A DNA stretch of 64,000 nucleotides from Zoroaster sp. YZ-2022 (lineage: Eukaryota > Echinodermata > Asteroidea > Forcipulatida > Zoroasteridae), in NCBI GenBank assembly GCA_029582265.1, contig JAQQFT010000023.1, forward strand, positions 372,001-436,000. Direction: 5' to 3'. A program made the position numbers and the translations under genes. The stretch's first letter is position 1. The number at the start of each line of letters is the position of its first letter. Below are positions 46,331-57,429 of the stretch, piece after piece. A model generated the notes under the pieces. The model was not told where the DNA came from. It worked only from the letters and a program-made list of their open reading frames with translations, and did no database searches.

Positions 46331-47510
46331 GTTTGTTGACATAGTTGATGGGTTTTAACTCAATTAAGACAATTATATATTTAGGTTAGTAAATGTGGTA
46401 TAGGATTGTGCTATACGATAATTCCTGACGTGAAACCAAGAAACTGTGTCCTTAACTTTTAACACGTGAATTCTAAAATCGAGTTCTTAACGATCAATCA
46501 GCTATTAAACATATTACTCCTGACTAGTAACTACTCAAATCATATCAGAAATGGCTATCATAAAAAATTAAGGAAATCATGCGATCCATATATTTTAGCC
46601 TATGTGTTGCTCTATGTGTGGAAGACATTGAGCTTTTTTCGATAGCGACACAGGACAATAACACATGATTTCCTTGGCGTCTGGCATATTTTTTGTTTAA
46701 TTGCATTTCCAACACTCGACGGGACATTGACAGATATCTACAACTGAAGTTGGGGTTTATTTTTATGTTGATAATTGATTGATTGATTGGTAATAATAAA
46801 TCTAATCTAAGAATGTTTCACTAGCCAACAAGACAGGTTTTTTATACTGAAGTTTCAATCTAATGAATTAAGGGACGTTTCCAGTGAACACTTTTGGTGA
46901 TACAGGAACGGTAGAACACCGTAGCAATGGGAACATTAAATCTGGTTTACACTTAAAAATGCCTGTAAATTCGACCTTCTTAATAATAATCAAGATAATA
47001 TGTATAAAAAAATAACCTGTAAAAGTGTCTCTATCGAGAAAATTGTGAAAATACTTTCAGCCTGTTCGTAATCATTCTAAGGTAAAATGTCAGATGACGG
47101 AAATTAATATTTTTATTACTTTTACTTAACCGATATCTCCAGAGATAGAAATATTTCAATTAATGTTTGATACCATCATCAATTTAACACAACTTTAGTT
47201 TTCTGTTAAACTGTGTTCATATATTTTTTGGATTACCAATATTGTCTAGTGGCTTTAAAATATTGTAAGTATCAGAATCACTGTATAGCGGCATAGCCAC
47301 GGGGTGCCTGATGTGGGACACGTGCCCCAAAAAGGACACGAAGAGAAAAGGAAAAAAACATACCCCCTGAGCCCCCACTGAAAAGCAATGCCCCCTGTGG
47401 CCCCCACTGAAAGTCCTGGTTACACCGCTGTCACTGTATGGCTGGTCTAGCCTTTACTGCCGTATATTAGAAATTCGCAAGTTACATTGTGTGAACAGCC
47501 ATGTTATGAA
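46331..47510. other. Intronic DNA, no gene
   Basis: Contains a short copy of the array intron (46843-46936, ATTAAGGGACGTTTCCAGTG and GGAACGGTAGAACACCGTAG), showing partial duplication. Otherwise there is nothing recognisable; 47290-47420 has a CCCC/ACACG-rich stretch without open frame. Confidence 0.4.
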
Positions 47511-48432
47511 CAACTAGAGGACAGCCCGTTATTAGGTGTTTGAGCGACAGCGCGAACACCTCTTGATATTGTTCGGTTTTTATGTGTTCGAGCGACAGCG
47601 CGAACACCTCATGATATTTTTTAATTTAATTTTTTTTTTTTGTAATACTTTTTCTTCTCCTTCTTCTTCTCAGTGAGACATGAACATAGTTGCAGGGTTC
47701 ACATATCCTTAAAACTTAACACATATAGTTACAGGTGACGTTGTGATGTCATGGTGAAGTCATCTAATGAATTAATACGTAATTAATTATAATTAAAACA
47801 ATGTATTATATATCTCGTGAACCACAATAGATAATTTCTTGATTCCTTCATAATAATACAGAACACGAAGGACTCGACATTTGATACACAGACATGACCC
47901 TATTGACCCTTATTTCCGGTCCAAACTGGAAGTTCAAGTTTAAAAGCTCTTTATGAATTGACGCAAATCTGAAAGCGTTTTCGCAAAAAGCATTCTGGGT
48001 TTATATTTTAAGTGGGATCTGCTCTTTTCAAAAATATATTTGGTGACGTCATCGCTTTTAACAACGCCCTCTAACGGCAGGTTTAAAAAGTCACTTTTTG
48101 CTATCTCGAGAAAACATTAGACAGAATTTTACCAAATTTGGCACAATTGACACCCATATTATCAGGAAATATTCTATGAAGTATGAATGACGTCACATGA
48201 TTGAACCGGAACTTTCGGTTGGAAGAATTTAAAATTATATGGGATGACTGAACCGGAAGTTAATGTATTCAGTATAGCACATTATATGTTATTTTAATTA
48301 TATATTATGAAAACTCATATCTCCTGAAGGAACTCTTGTCTTTTAATAACTTTAGGTGATGACGTCACCACATATGATGCACACTCGAACACCCTGAGTT
48401 TGTTTTCTACAAACTCAATACCTCTAGTTATT
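47511..48432. mobile_element. Probable short TIR element (AACTAGAGG ends)
   Basis: Begins GAACAACTAGAGG and ends CCTCTAGTTATTC, inverse over about 13 bases with one mismatch. Near the left end TTCGAGCGACAGCGCGAACA occurs twice (about 47538 and 47585), itself an imperfect palindrome. It contains TGACGTCA-type sites and CGCCCTCTAACGGCAGGTTT, which recur at 56575-56720. No coding capacity. Element status is an inference from the ends. Confidence 0.45.
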
Positions 48433-48469
48433 CATTTACAGTCATTTCTACTTCTTTTTGTTATTTTAG

Positions 48470-48538
48470 ATGGCATTACAACATAAATATCAGTTAATTT
48501 GCACTCAGAATATTTGATGGTCTACAAATACTGTACTA
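48470..48538 (+). pseudogene. Degenerate LRR exon
   Basis: After TTATTTTAG, the sequence retains ATATTTGATGGTCTACAAAT but has many substitutions and no GTAAGT donor (CTGTACTAG instead). It is a dead member of the LRR exon family. Confidence 0.5.
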
Positions 48539-49047
48539 GTTCTTCATAAACTTCAAGTAGGCAAGAAGTAGCCACAAAATAGATTTGACAAAATTTACCT
48601 TTTACAAAAAAATATATATATTGATACGGTGTACAAAGTTCGTGTTTGCCGATCAGATTATTTGTATTCATTTTCACAACTTTTTCTTAAAACGACACAA
48701 CGTAATGAGCAATGTATTTTCACAGATCAGTGAAAACTGGAATATTTGTTTTATTATTAATTTGAATGTTGATATTGAAATAAATTGTTATTCGTCACAC
48801 TATGTCACACTTGTCAATAGTTGGCACTGTGTCAACAAACTTTTTGGGGGTTTAAATGTTGATGCTCTCAAGTGTTGTGTATCGAGATTTCGCTGTGATT
48901 ATATTTATATATAATTTATTGCAGGCACAATTATTTCTCATAGTTTAACCGATTATGCTTTCAGGTAAATCTACGAACATTAGTGAAAATAACCAAATAA
49001 CGGGATTTAATGAGATGTTTTAAGCTTTCTTTGTTTTATCATCTTAG

Positions 49048-49119
49048 AAAACTGGGCAACAACCAAATCAGTGAAATTACATCCGGAACATTTGATGGTC
49101 TACGACAGCTCCGATACTT
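49048..49119 (+). CDS. LRR exon (72 bases, intact), last before the receptor exon
   Basis: Acceptor ATCTTAG, donor GTAAGTATTC. Encodes KLGNNQISEITSGTFDGLRQ then LRYL. Phase matches the other LRR exons and the 51240 exon. The upstream intron (about 48780-49047) also resembles the array introns (GTCACACTATGTCACA, TTTCTCATAGTTT), but more diverged, so this exon is an older copy. Confidence 0.75.
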
Positions 49120-51239
49120 GTAAGTATTCATGTAACGAATAATTACAATCATGTAGCATCGAGTGATCTATTCCTCTTGATTGCATTAACGGCTTACGAC
49201 GAAACAAACAAATGCTACCAATATACAAGAGGTCACGTTATCAATGTTGATGGTTCATGTAAACACTACTAAAAAGATATTGCAGAACGAGTAAAGCAAA
49301 ACATCATTATAGATCATAATGCTTATGTATTTTAAACTTATTTTATGAATCTTATTATAACAAGTATTTCGTGCTGTTTTCGAATAAGCTCTAGGGGTCG
49401 TTACTGTTGGTTAGAATACATTTTGACAAACTGTATTTGTCCCAGAATTTTGATTATTATGTGCAAACAAAAACTGGAATATTTATTATTTTCATTAAAC
49501 ATTCGAATGACATCTAATACAACATGCCAAGTAGTCGTAACAGCATCGATAGGAATATTCATATAAATATCGTTCGTATAGGCCTACCTTGAGTAATAAG
49601 AATCTGAAACAACCCCAATAAACAAACAACAATTCATTGCTGGTGGTAAAAAGTAACCTATCTCAGTTTGTTGGTGTTTTGAGAAACACTCACATTGACA
49701 GTTTGAGTTATTTTAGATATGTAAGTGCTATGGAATCGATTTCACTACACTAAACACAGGATTTGCAATGCTTAATCAAAACATTCAAAAACAATAACAT
49801 GTGATAACATTTATTGATAATAATGATTAATTGAGTAAAGTTATATTTCCCCCCAAAAAAACTTATGGCCTATCTTGATAGGTCATATATTGTGAACCAG
49901 ATATTGACGCATATATTTTGCACATGCGCAGCTCTTGCGTTGAATGAAGATGCCTATTGGTCAATGTTGTGCTAATTATTTTCTTGAGTACTTATCAACT
50001 GTGTTTTCTTTGGTTTTGCGAGAGTCGGTGTCAAACTATATTAATGACAGTCGAAAAGGGGTATCACATGAATGGAATATACAAATTAGAAGTTTGACGA
50101 GTAAAATGAATTCCAAAATAGTGAGTAACTATATTATTAATTGAAATGTCAAAGTATTACATATAGATTGGTACATGAGGGACCCAAGGTGATGGCAATA
50201 CATATCATTAAGTTTTAAAGTCATATTTCCAAGAAAAGGGGATCAGTAATGTGCATACAAATCAGCAAAATTTGTAAATTTTAATTACACGCAAAGTAGC
50301 CTGTGTGGATTAGTAATAAGACTACCCCATGCAAGTATTCCATAGTTAAGATATGAAATAAGTAAGGTATTATAAAGAGAGCAGTTGCATACATGTTTGA
50401 TCCTATTACTCCAATGTTCCTAGCGATAATTTTACATAGATGATGTTATTCCAGAGTCAATAAACAATCACAAGAATTTACAACAATCAATTTTTTATAA
50501 TGACAGAATCATTAATCAACACTTCATGAGGAAGATAACTGACAAAATTACTAAGCAACATATATTTCTCCTGAAGATGATCAGAGCATACTGATCGAAA
50601 CGTCGAGTTGTTACCGCCAGTTCTTTTCAGAACTAATTACTACTCAATAGAGAATTTTACATGGTGTCACCGCAATTAGTCTTACTTAACACATATTTGG
50701 TTTTAGTAATATTAATGGGCAATTCATTGACGCTGAACCAATTCACAACTGATTTAAGTTCATTATTCACCACCACCATCATCATCATCATCATCATCAT
50801 CTTCCCTTGGTATGAGAGAAAGTTATAGCAGTTTTACAGAAAAAACATGATTTCATGAAATGCTAAGAAAACTCTGACCCCATTGCTACTTTGTTGTGAC
50901 GCAATGCGACCTCCCCGATGACCGACCTCCCTAACCAGGTAAAGCTGTCAGAAGAAGGTGAAATGCTTTAGCATCCATTTGCATTTTCAAAAAAATAACC
51001 CAACTAATTTTCAAAATAAATAAATTAAAAAAAAAAATTACACCACAGTATTTCTGTTATTTTTTTTTTATTTTTTTTTTTTTATTTTTTTATTTTTTAT
51101 TTTTTTAATTTTTGGCTTGAGTCGGCGACACACCTTAAACAAAATACCTTTTAGGTTTTCACCATATTTTCAATCATACATCACGCACGGAAAGCTGCGA
51201 AGGATTAATATATTTTATCAACCTGTGTTTTTATTTTAG
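49120..51239. other. Receptor intron
   Basis: Separates the last LRR exon from the transmembrane exon. It holds a fragment CTGAAGATGATCAGAGCATA...GATCGAAACGTCGAG (about 50573-50612), a motif I associate with the ends of Penelope-like elements (weak), a CAC/CAT microsatellite (50769-50801) and a T/A-rich low-complexity tract (51023-51117). A reading frame at 49944-50144 shows no family resemblance. Confidence 0.45.
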
Positions 51240-51767
51240 GAACGTCGATATTTTCAGTTTCTGCTGTGAAGCTGTTTCAGCTATTGATGATTTTACCGAT
51301 TCTGATTGCAAGACAACGATTAAACAGACATCATTAGACCGATGTGTCACTCTTATGCTGAACGACGTACTAAGAGTGTTCATGTGGATATTTGGTATTG
51401 CCGCCCTCATTGGCAATTCAGTGGTTATTATCTGGAGGTGGAATCAACGTGGAGAAACGGCTGAAAATAAGACGCACTCGTTCTTGGTGCTCAATTTAGC
51501 AGTAGCTGATTTGATAATGGGTGTTTATATGTTGATCATTGCAATTGCAGACTTGCAATTTGGCAATAAATACGCTTTTGCAGCACTGCGATGGCGGTCT
51601 GGTGCAGTTTGTAAAATTGCTGGGGTGTTCTCCGTGCTATCGAGTGAGGCATCAGTTTTTTTCGTCACCGTTATCAGTGTCGAGTGTTTCCTCGGCATCG
51701 TGTTTCAGTTTCAAAGGACCCAAAATTATCGTCTTGAATGGCTGCAGCCGCATTCCATTTCACCCCC
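51240..51767 (+). CDS. LGR-type (relaxin-receptor-like) class A GPCR, TM1-TM3 exon, truncated by gap
   Basis: Acceptor TTATTTTAG at 51239. One base completes the leucine codon left open by the LRR exons, then NVDIFSFCCEAVSAIDDFTD starts the cysteine-rich hinge. TM1 is about VFMWIFGIAALIGNSVVIIW with the conserved GN. TM2 is FLVLNLAVADLIMGVYMLII with LxxAD. A TM3 cysteine (AVCKIAG) precedes VFSVLSSEASVFFVTVISVE. At the cytoplasmic end of TM3, where class A receptors have D/E-R-Y/F/W, it reads ECF. The exon then runs into the 500-N gap. The protein would be a plasma-membrane receptor with an LRR ectodomain. TM4-TM7 are not in the window, because the next contig does not continue it. Confidence 0.88.
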
Positions 51768-52267
51768 NNNNNNNNNNNNNNNNNNNNNNNNNNNNNNNNN
51801 NNNNNNNNNNNNNNNNNNNNNNNNNNNNNNNNNNNNNNNNNNNNNNNNNNNNNNNNNNNNNNNNNNNNNNNNNNNNNNNNNNNNNNNNNNNNNNNNNNNN
51901 NNNNNNNNNNNNNNNNNNNNNNNNNNNNNNNNNNNNNNNNNNNNNNNNNNNNNNNNNNNNNNNNNNNNNNNNNNNNNNNNNNNNNNNNNNNNNNNNNNNN
52001 NNNNNNNNNNNNNNNNNNNNNNNNNNNNNNNNNNNNNNNNNNNNNNNNNNNNNNNNNNNNNNNNNNNNNNNNNNNNNNNNNNNNNNNNNNNNNNNNNNNN
52101 NNNNNNNNNNNNNNNNNNNNNNNNNNNNNNNNNNNNNNNNNNNNNNNNNNNNNNNNNNNNNNNNNNNNNNNNNNNNNNNNNNNNNNNNNNNNNNNNNNNN
52201 NNNNNNNNNNNNNNNNNNNNNNNNNNNNNNNNNNNNNNNNNNNNNNNNNNNNNNNNNNNNNNNNNNN
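51768..52267. other. Assembly gap of exactly 500 N
   Basis: Joins the receptor exon to an unrelated Polinton fragment. The order and orientation of contig C relative to B rest on scaffolding only. Confidence 0.99.
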
Positions 52268-52826
52268 TATAGCAACAAGTTGGCGATATTGCGATAGATC
52301 TTGAGACAGAGCGTAAAACCGTTAAACAAACGCGAAACAACGTGGAATATAAATCTTAATACGCCGGCAAAAAGCATGAAAGGAATATTGTTTTTATTCA
52401 AAGAGCCCGATGTAAAGAAACTTGGACATTTATAATCCAAAATCGATAAAATTTCGATTACTATCGAAGGAGTTCCCAATCAACTATACGCGCAAGGGAT
52501 GCGCAGGTATCAACACTGGGAAGAAATTCAAAAATATTTCGGAGATTCGAGAAAAGACACGCCATGCAAGTAACAAAGCTTTAAATTTATCGTACGTCAA
52601 ACTCCCGATTATTTACTAGATAGATACGGTTTGTTTTAGATATGAGAAGCAGCGACGACAACAAACTTCACGGAAGCGGCAGGCGAGTGAAAACTTATCT
52701 GAAGGAATTACCATTCAACTGGATAAAGAAGCGGAAACCGCGGGTGAATTATACTGCTACATTTACATCATCATGGACGCGCAACTCAATATCGAAAACG
52801 GACGATTTCATTCCGCGATATATTAA
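52268..52826 (+). pseudogene. Second Polinton: C-terminal part of capsid protein
   Basis: Homologous to 34534-35110 on the other strand. Shared blocks are INLNTPAKSMKGILFLFKEP, KISITIEGVPNQLYAQGMR, RYQHWEE, HGSGRRV and MDAQLNIEN. Stops and frameshifts are frequent. The N-terminal two thirds lie in the gap or were never present. The gene ends at TAA 52824-52826, one base before the ATPase ATG. Confidence 0.8.
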
Positions 52827-52827
52827 C

Positions 52828-53476
52828 ATGTTGACTATTATTAAAAACATGTTCCAAAATATCCACAGCTGCGTTAATTTGCGGACAAACCGGATGTGGA
52901 AAAACAGAATTTGTTTTAAATCTACTGGAAGATAACGAAAAGGATATCGTAAATATTTCGAATATATCGTCGTATACTATGTCCAACCATCGGTGAAAAT
53001 ATAGCCTACCAAAACAGAAATTTTATTTGGAACGACGATCGAGTGTTCGTCGACGATTTGCGCGATTCGACGTTGCATAAATCGTTAGAGATTTACCACG
53101 AAATTTTTAAAGGAGACGAAACGTTGTTTAGCATCGACGACTGCTCCGCGACCAAAGAGTTAAAGTATAGAAAACACGAAAACGATAATAAATGCATCAG
53201 CGAATTGGCTTTTAGCGGCAGGAACGCCAAACACAGCTGTTGGATTCTTTCCAAAAATATAATAGCGTGTTGAAAGATTTTAGAGAGCAATTAAAATGGT
53301 TGTGTATATTTACTGCAAAGATAGAAACTCGTTCGAAAATTGTCTTCGAGAAAACGACGTCGTGCCGGACGAATCGATTCGAAAAGAAATTTGTTTAAAA
53401 CTTTAAAAACAAAGCATTCGAAATTGATTCTAAAACGGATCAACCTACCGAATATGCGATATTAGACGCTCGATAG
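52828..53476 (+). pseudogene. Second Polinton: packaging ATPase
   Basis: ATG at 52828. Walker A is recognisable in a shifted frame (CGQTGCGKTEF, about 52892-52923), then CPTIGEN (about 52983), a long open stretch VFVDDLRDSTLHKSLEIYHE (53043-53100), GDETLFSIDDCSATKELKYR and ELAFSGRNAKHSCWILS (to about 53255). The end, at TAG 53474, reads ILDAR. It has frameshifts near 52880, 52975 and 53255. Same family and gene order as 33876-34504. Confidence 0.85.
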
Positions 53477-53748
53477 ATGAGTTGATAGTTAGTTGATAGA
53501 TAGTTGACAGTTTGTTGATAGCTGTTGATAGCTAGTTGATAGCTAGTTGATGATAGTTGACAGTTAGTTGATAGATGTTGACAGTTAGTTGACAGTTTGT
53601 TGACAGTTAGTTGATAACTAGTTGATAGTTTGTTGATAGATGTTGACAGTTTGTTGATAGCTAGTTGATAGCTAGTTGATAGATGGTTGATAGCTGTTGA
53701 CAGTTAGTTGATAGATAGTTGATAGATAGTTGACAGTTTGTTGACTAG
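53470..53748. repeat. Minisatellite of GTTGATAG/GTTGACAG units
   Basis: Over 20 imperfect 11-15-base units such as TAGTTGATAGC and TTTGTTGACAG directly after the ATPase stop. It occupies the same position as the different 22-base minisatellite of the first Polinton (33661-33860). Confidence 0.9.
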
Positions 53749-53775
53749 ATTATAATAAAATTTATATATATAAAT

Positions 53776-53907
53776 ATGCTCATCGAATGTTTAGTTATAT
53801 TTTGCGTATTTACAAACTGTTTAGTACTCGGTGGGGTTGTATTTTTGAATCGTAAATATTCATACGTCAATGATGAATTTATAAAACCGTTGATTAGAGT
53901 GAAATAA
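53776..53907 (+). CDS. Conserved 43-aa membrane peptide, Polinton gene
   Basis: Short ORF: ATG at 53776, then CLVIFCVFTNCLVLGGVVFL as a single membrane segment and KYSYVNDEFIKPLIRVK to TAA. The decayed copy at 33496-33633 keeps the same membrane core and tail, so the peptide was conserved between two diverged elements and is likely a real gene. Function unknown; small virion membrane peptides are the nearest analogy. Confidence 0.65.
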   Translation: MLIECLVIFCVFTNCLVLGGVVFLNRKYSYVNDEFIKPLIRVK

Positions 53908-53939
53908 GTTTAAAAAAATATAACAAGACTTATATAATA

Positions 53940-54416
53940 ATGGAAGAAGTTGCAAGTATTTTAAAAGAAGAGCCGACGAGTTGTGTTGAAAATATTGCTC
54001 TAGCGTCTACACCAATGAACAACAATAATCGCATTGATCGATTGTTAAAAGTCATAGCTGCAGGAAACTCTAAAAAATATTTCGGTAAAGAGTATACAAT
54101 TTATGAAATTGAAACTTTAAATTCAATCGATCAAGATAAATTATACGCGCGATACGAAGCGAGACTAGGTCACGAAATGATATCTTCGTTGGGCTCGTCG
54201 ATTATATGTCTTTACGCTAAAGCGCTAGGATCGAGTTTAAACTTTGTAGATGTGATGGGATACGAGTTTACGATAGATGACGAAGATGATTTAATTACGG
54301 ATTTAGAAAAAGACCCGTTTATCTCTAGCGCGCTTTCTTCCGTCTTGTACAGTATATTACAAGTACGGAAGATTTTACACCGTTACGGCCGGTTTAATTT
54401 CGGCAAAACATTTTAG
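53940..54416 (+). CDS. Conserved Polinton protein (158 aa), function unknown
   Basis: Open from ATG 53940 (MEEVASILKEEPTSCVENIA) with KYFGKEYTIYEIETLNSIDQ, DKLYARYEARLGHEMISSLG, DVMGYEFTIDDED and LITDLEKDPFISSALSS. The last 20 or so residues are probably out of frame, since the first-copy homolog (32898-33469) continues differently after ALS. No catalytic motif is visible. It is placed after the 43-residue gene and before the Lys-rich gene. Confidence 0.7.
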   Translation: MEEVASILKEEPTSCVENIALASTPMNNNNRIDRLLKVIAAGNSKKYFGKEYTIYEIETLNSIDQDKLYARYEARLGHEMISSLGSSIICLYAKALGSSLNFVDVMGYEFTIDDEDDLITDLEKDPFISSALSSVLYSILQVRKILHRYGRFNFGKTF

Positions 54417-54447
54417 AATAAAAATTCTTGTTTAGATAATAAATACG

Positions 54448-54600
54448 ATGGAATCGGAACAGAAAACAGAACACACGGAACAATCGGTACCCGTAAACCG
54501 GTGACGAAAACACCACCGACTAAAATAAAAATCCAAAACGAGTCGAAGCCGGAAAAAAACTCGCAGAGTACAACAAAAAGAAAAAGAAAGTTTTAGAAAA
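54448..54600 (+). pseudogene. Second Polinton: remnant of the Lys-rich membrane protein gene
   Basis: Starts MESEQKTEHTEQSVPVNR and, after frameshifts, keeps TKTPPTKIK and a basic KRKRK stretch like 32570-32956. The transmembrane half is missing. Right after it the polymerase gene begins on the other strand, so a deletion junction lies near 54600-54620. Confidence 0.55.
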
Positions 54601-54619
54601 TTTATAAATTTCATCGTAT

Positions 54620-55853
54620 CGTTTTACCTTTTTCTGGCATGACGGTCGCTACTGGTCTGTCGTTGATTCCTCGCATAATTTTATGTGATTTTCAAGATAC
54701 GATTCTGTCGAGTAACGTGTAAACATCTCAAACAAAAATGTTGACGAAAATGTTTCGTTTGGTCAAAAAGTAATGTATTTATATCCTTGATCCAAACGTA
54801 GTGCGATTTATTTCTTCGTGAATTAACAATACATTTATACACCGTTTATTTTCGGGTTGCTCACAAAGTCGGTAAACTACGAATGATTTTGATTCGTAAC
54901 CGAAAACGTTTAGTGCAAATTGTTTTGTTTCTCTATTTTTATTTGATTGATCGGAGTTGGAGCGTCGATACCGTCAAATTTTAAACCGTCTTCAGTTAAA
55001 TAGCGCGACGTTCTATCAGAATTTTTTTTAGCGGGAAAAAGAGCGGAACGAAGCGCCCACCGCAAACAATCATCGTCTTTGTTTTTACGTTGATGCACGC
55101 TTTTTGTTTTATAAAGTCGGGTAACTCGATATAAGAACCACCCCTTAAAGGTTGATATCTCGCGATGGTAATACTCAACCTTCAATACGATCTACGATCC
55201 ATCAGAACCGTTGTGTATATCTTTCTAAAGACTCTTGAATTTGTGAAAAAACAGTATTAAATACATTTTCAATACCATCCAAATTTAATAAAACAATTTG
55301 ACTACGATTATGAAAATTTGGTTCAACATAATCGATCGTACCGTCCGGTCTATCTTTACGTAATTTGATACGTACCATAAACTTTAATGACCTAAATTCT
55401 TGCAAGTCTAAAGAGAACTTTTCGATAATCTTTGGCTTCACCGCTTCCCAAAAAGATGTTTAAATCTTCTCTTTGCTATGACCGATCGGCACGACCATTC
55501 TTCGTTGACGTAAATATCTCCCACCTTCAACGGGTGGTTCTTCAAATCTCAACTCGGGTTCTAACCCGTAAAACCTTTTAATAGCGTTAATGTAGTCTTT
55601 TTAATGTGCTCTATTCTCCCGCTGTATCGTTGTGGTAAAACAATATTATTTATTCTTATACGCTCTTTAAGTTGAGCTAAACTTAATTTATACAACGGTA
55701 TTACTTTAAATCTTCCTTTGTAACTTTTTACCGCGTTATACCAAGACCGTTTATTTACTCGGTTCGTTCTAACGTCTCGCGATAAAATTAGTCTTTTATT
55801 AAGACCATAATTCTTTAATTCTGCTAATGTCCACTTTGATAAATGTTTTCCAT
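54620..55853 (-). pseudogene. Second Polinton: N-terminal part of DNA polymerase B
   Basis: Reverse-strand gene from ATG about 55853 down to about 54620. Blocks matching 21321-22650 are the LAQLKERI region (about 55655), KLRKDRPDGTIDYVEPNF (about 55320-55370), LRWALRSALFPAKKN (about 55020-55066), DGLKFDGIDAPTP (about 54950-54990) and, decayed, the YVWIKD...FRQHFCLRC region (about 54700-54810). The polymerase core is absent. Frame breaks are frequent. Confidence 0.82.
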
Positions 55854-55859
55854 CGTCGT

Positions 55860-56760
55860 CGTCTTATTTTTCATCTTTTAAATCGTTTTCTTTTTTGTTT
55901 TCAATATCTTTTTCACTGCTCTTAGCCTATGTAAAAACCCTTATGCTCATCCCCTTAAAATTAAATCTTTCACCTAAGGTTCTCTCATCTAACTTGTGCT
56001 TTATTATTTTTCAATATCTGGTTTTTACAAGCAAAAGGCTGGTGCTCATTTTCTATCCTAACCTCAAGCTTCAAGCGCTAAATTTCAATATTTAATTAAA
56101 GATTATTTAACATTAACAATTACATGAGTCATAACACAACGACTTATGAGCTGACGTGACATCCTCGTACATTACTACAAACACCTACGTCTTTACCCCA
56201 TGGGGTATTAGCTAGACTCTGGAATCTCACAACGTGACTACTTTAAGAATGTGACTGATGACGTCACCTTCACTTTGAAGATCTTTCAACCATGTATATA
56301 AAACAATAATTGATTTTTTATCGCCCAATTCGCGCGACAAAGGCGGTGTCACGTTTTCTTTACAACTACTAGTACTAAGCTTAGAAGTGCTAAATTTATT
56401 ATAGCCATTTAAAATTAACAAATTATTTAACATTAAATTCAACTTACATGTTATTATAACTTAACGCAATTATAGGCCTACGTTGAATTCGCGTACGGTA
56501 AGGCTTAAAACTTCTTCGTCTTATTACAGTTCATGGTGGTTATTATTGACATCTTGAATCTCACAATGTGACCTATTTAAAAATGTGACTGATGACGTCA
56601 TCACTGTCACAGCGCCCTCTGGCGAGAGGTTTGAAAATAATAATTTTCTATCTGAAACCATAAGAAATTTGAATATGACTTCTGTGAATCTTTTCCAAAA
56701 ATGTTTGATGACGTCATAAAGTTCAGCGCGCCCTACGGCAGTTTATAAAGGGATTATTTT
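55860..56760. repeat. Intergenic repeats with TGACGTCA motifs
   Basis: GAATCTCACAACGTGACTAC...AATGTGACTGATGACGTCA occurs at about 56221-56270 and again at about 56555-56605, and a third TGATGACGTCATAA is at 56707. CGCCCTCTGGCGAGAGGTTT (about 56611) resembles a stretch inside 47511-48432. I could not find a TIR of the second Polinton here. Confidence 0.5.
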
Positions 56761-56784
56761 GCAAACTCAGAAATTAATAATAAT

Positions 56785-57055
56785 AATAATGTGGACTTAT
56801 ATACCGGACGTATCCACCAAACTGCTCATCAGGCTCATAAAACATTCCTGAAACCATTTCAGCTCCCTGGGTAGTATACAGCTCAATTGTTGCCATTTGG
56901 CGTATATGGCTAATCAAACACAACAACCAACTCTGCCTCACAGAGAAGCAATTATGGGAAAGTGTCTTGCTCAAGAACACATGTAAGCACCCGGTCGCGG
57001 CTGGATTCGAACCCACATTCTGACGACTCAGCCATCAGAACACAAACCCGATGCA
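56785..57055 (-). mobile_element. tRNA-derived SINE, reverse strand
   Basis: Read in reverse: B box GGTTCGAATCC (about 57005-57016), TTCTTGAGCAAGACACTTTC, CATAATTGCTTCTC, ATTGAGCTGTATAC, CAGGGAGCTGA.ATGGTTTC, GGTGGATACGTCCGGTATAT and an ATTATTATT tail. It is the same family as the 3' half of 37000-37556, with one tRNA-like head. Confidence 0.8.
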
Positions 57056-57059
57056 CTAA

Positions 57060-57135
57060 ACCTATATCTAGAGTAATGAAAAAGACATCCAGAAAATCAA
57101 CTCAATCTTAATCTGCACCAATTGTTGGAACAAAA
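57060..57135 (+). pseudogene. Decayed duplicate of the 59500 exon
   Basis: ATATCTAGAGTAATGAAAAA through CTGCACCAATTGTTGGAACA matches 59492-59560 with one missing base (frameshift) and no donor. It abuts the SINE. Confidence 0.5.
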
Positions 57136-57429
57136 GAATTATCGATGTTCAATGAAAATACACGAATGTCGGTAAAATAGCAAAAAACACGGGTGATACA
57201 TCTTTAACCATAATGGCAATACTGCTACGGACAAAATTTGACATAGGCAAAGCTAATGCGACGACGCGACCGAGACATTGGCATAAGCACTATTGCGCCC
57301 TCAACACTCTGCTGATCGCACACTCTATCTACTAGCTCAAAGCGTGACGTCAGATCTTCAGACTAGTCTATGATTGGCTGGTCAACCGCTCAATCAACGC
57401 AATCCTCCTCCTAGCCTCTGCTGAAAGGC

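Noticed and set aside
51355..52272. Long frames crossing the N runs
   Set aside because: Only the part before 51768 is sequence; the rest is gap. The same applies to 7545-8162.
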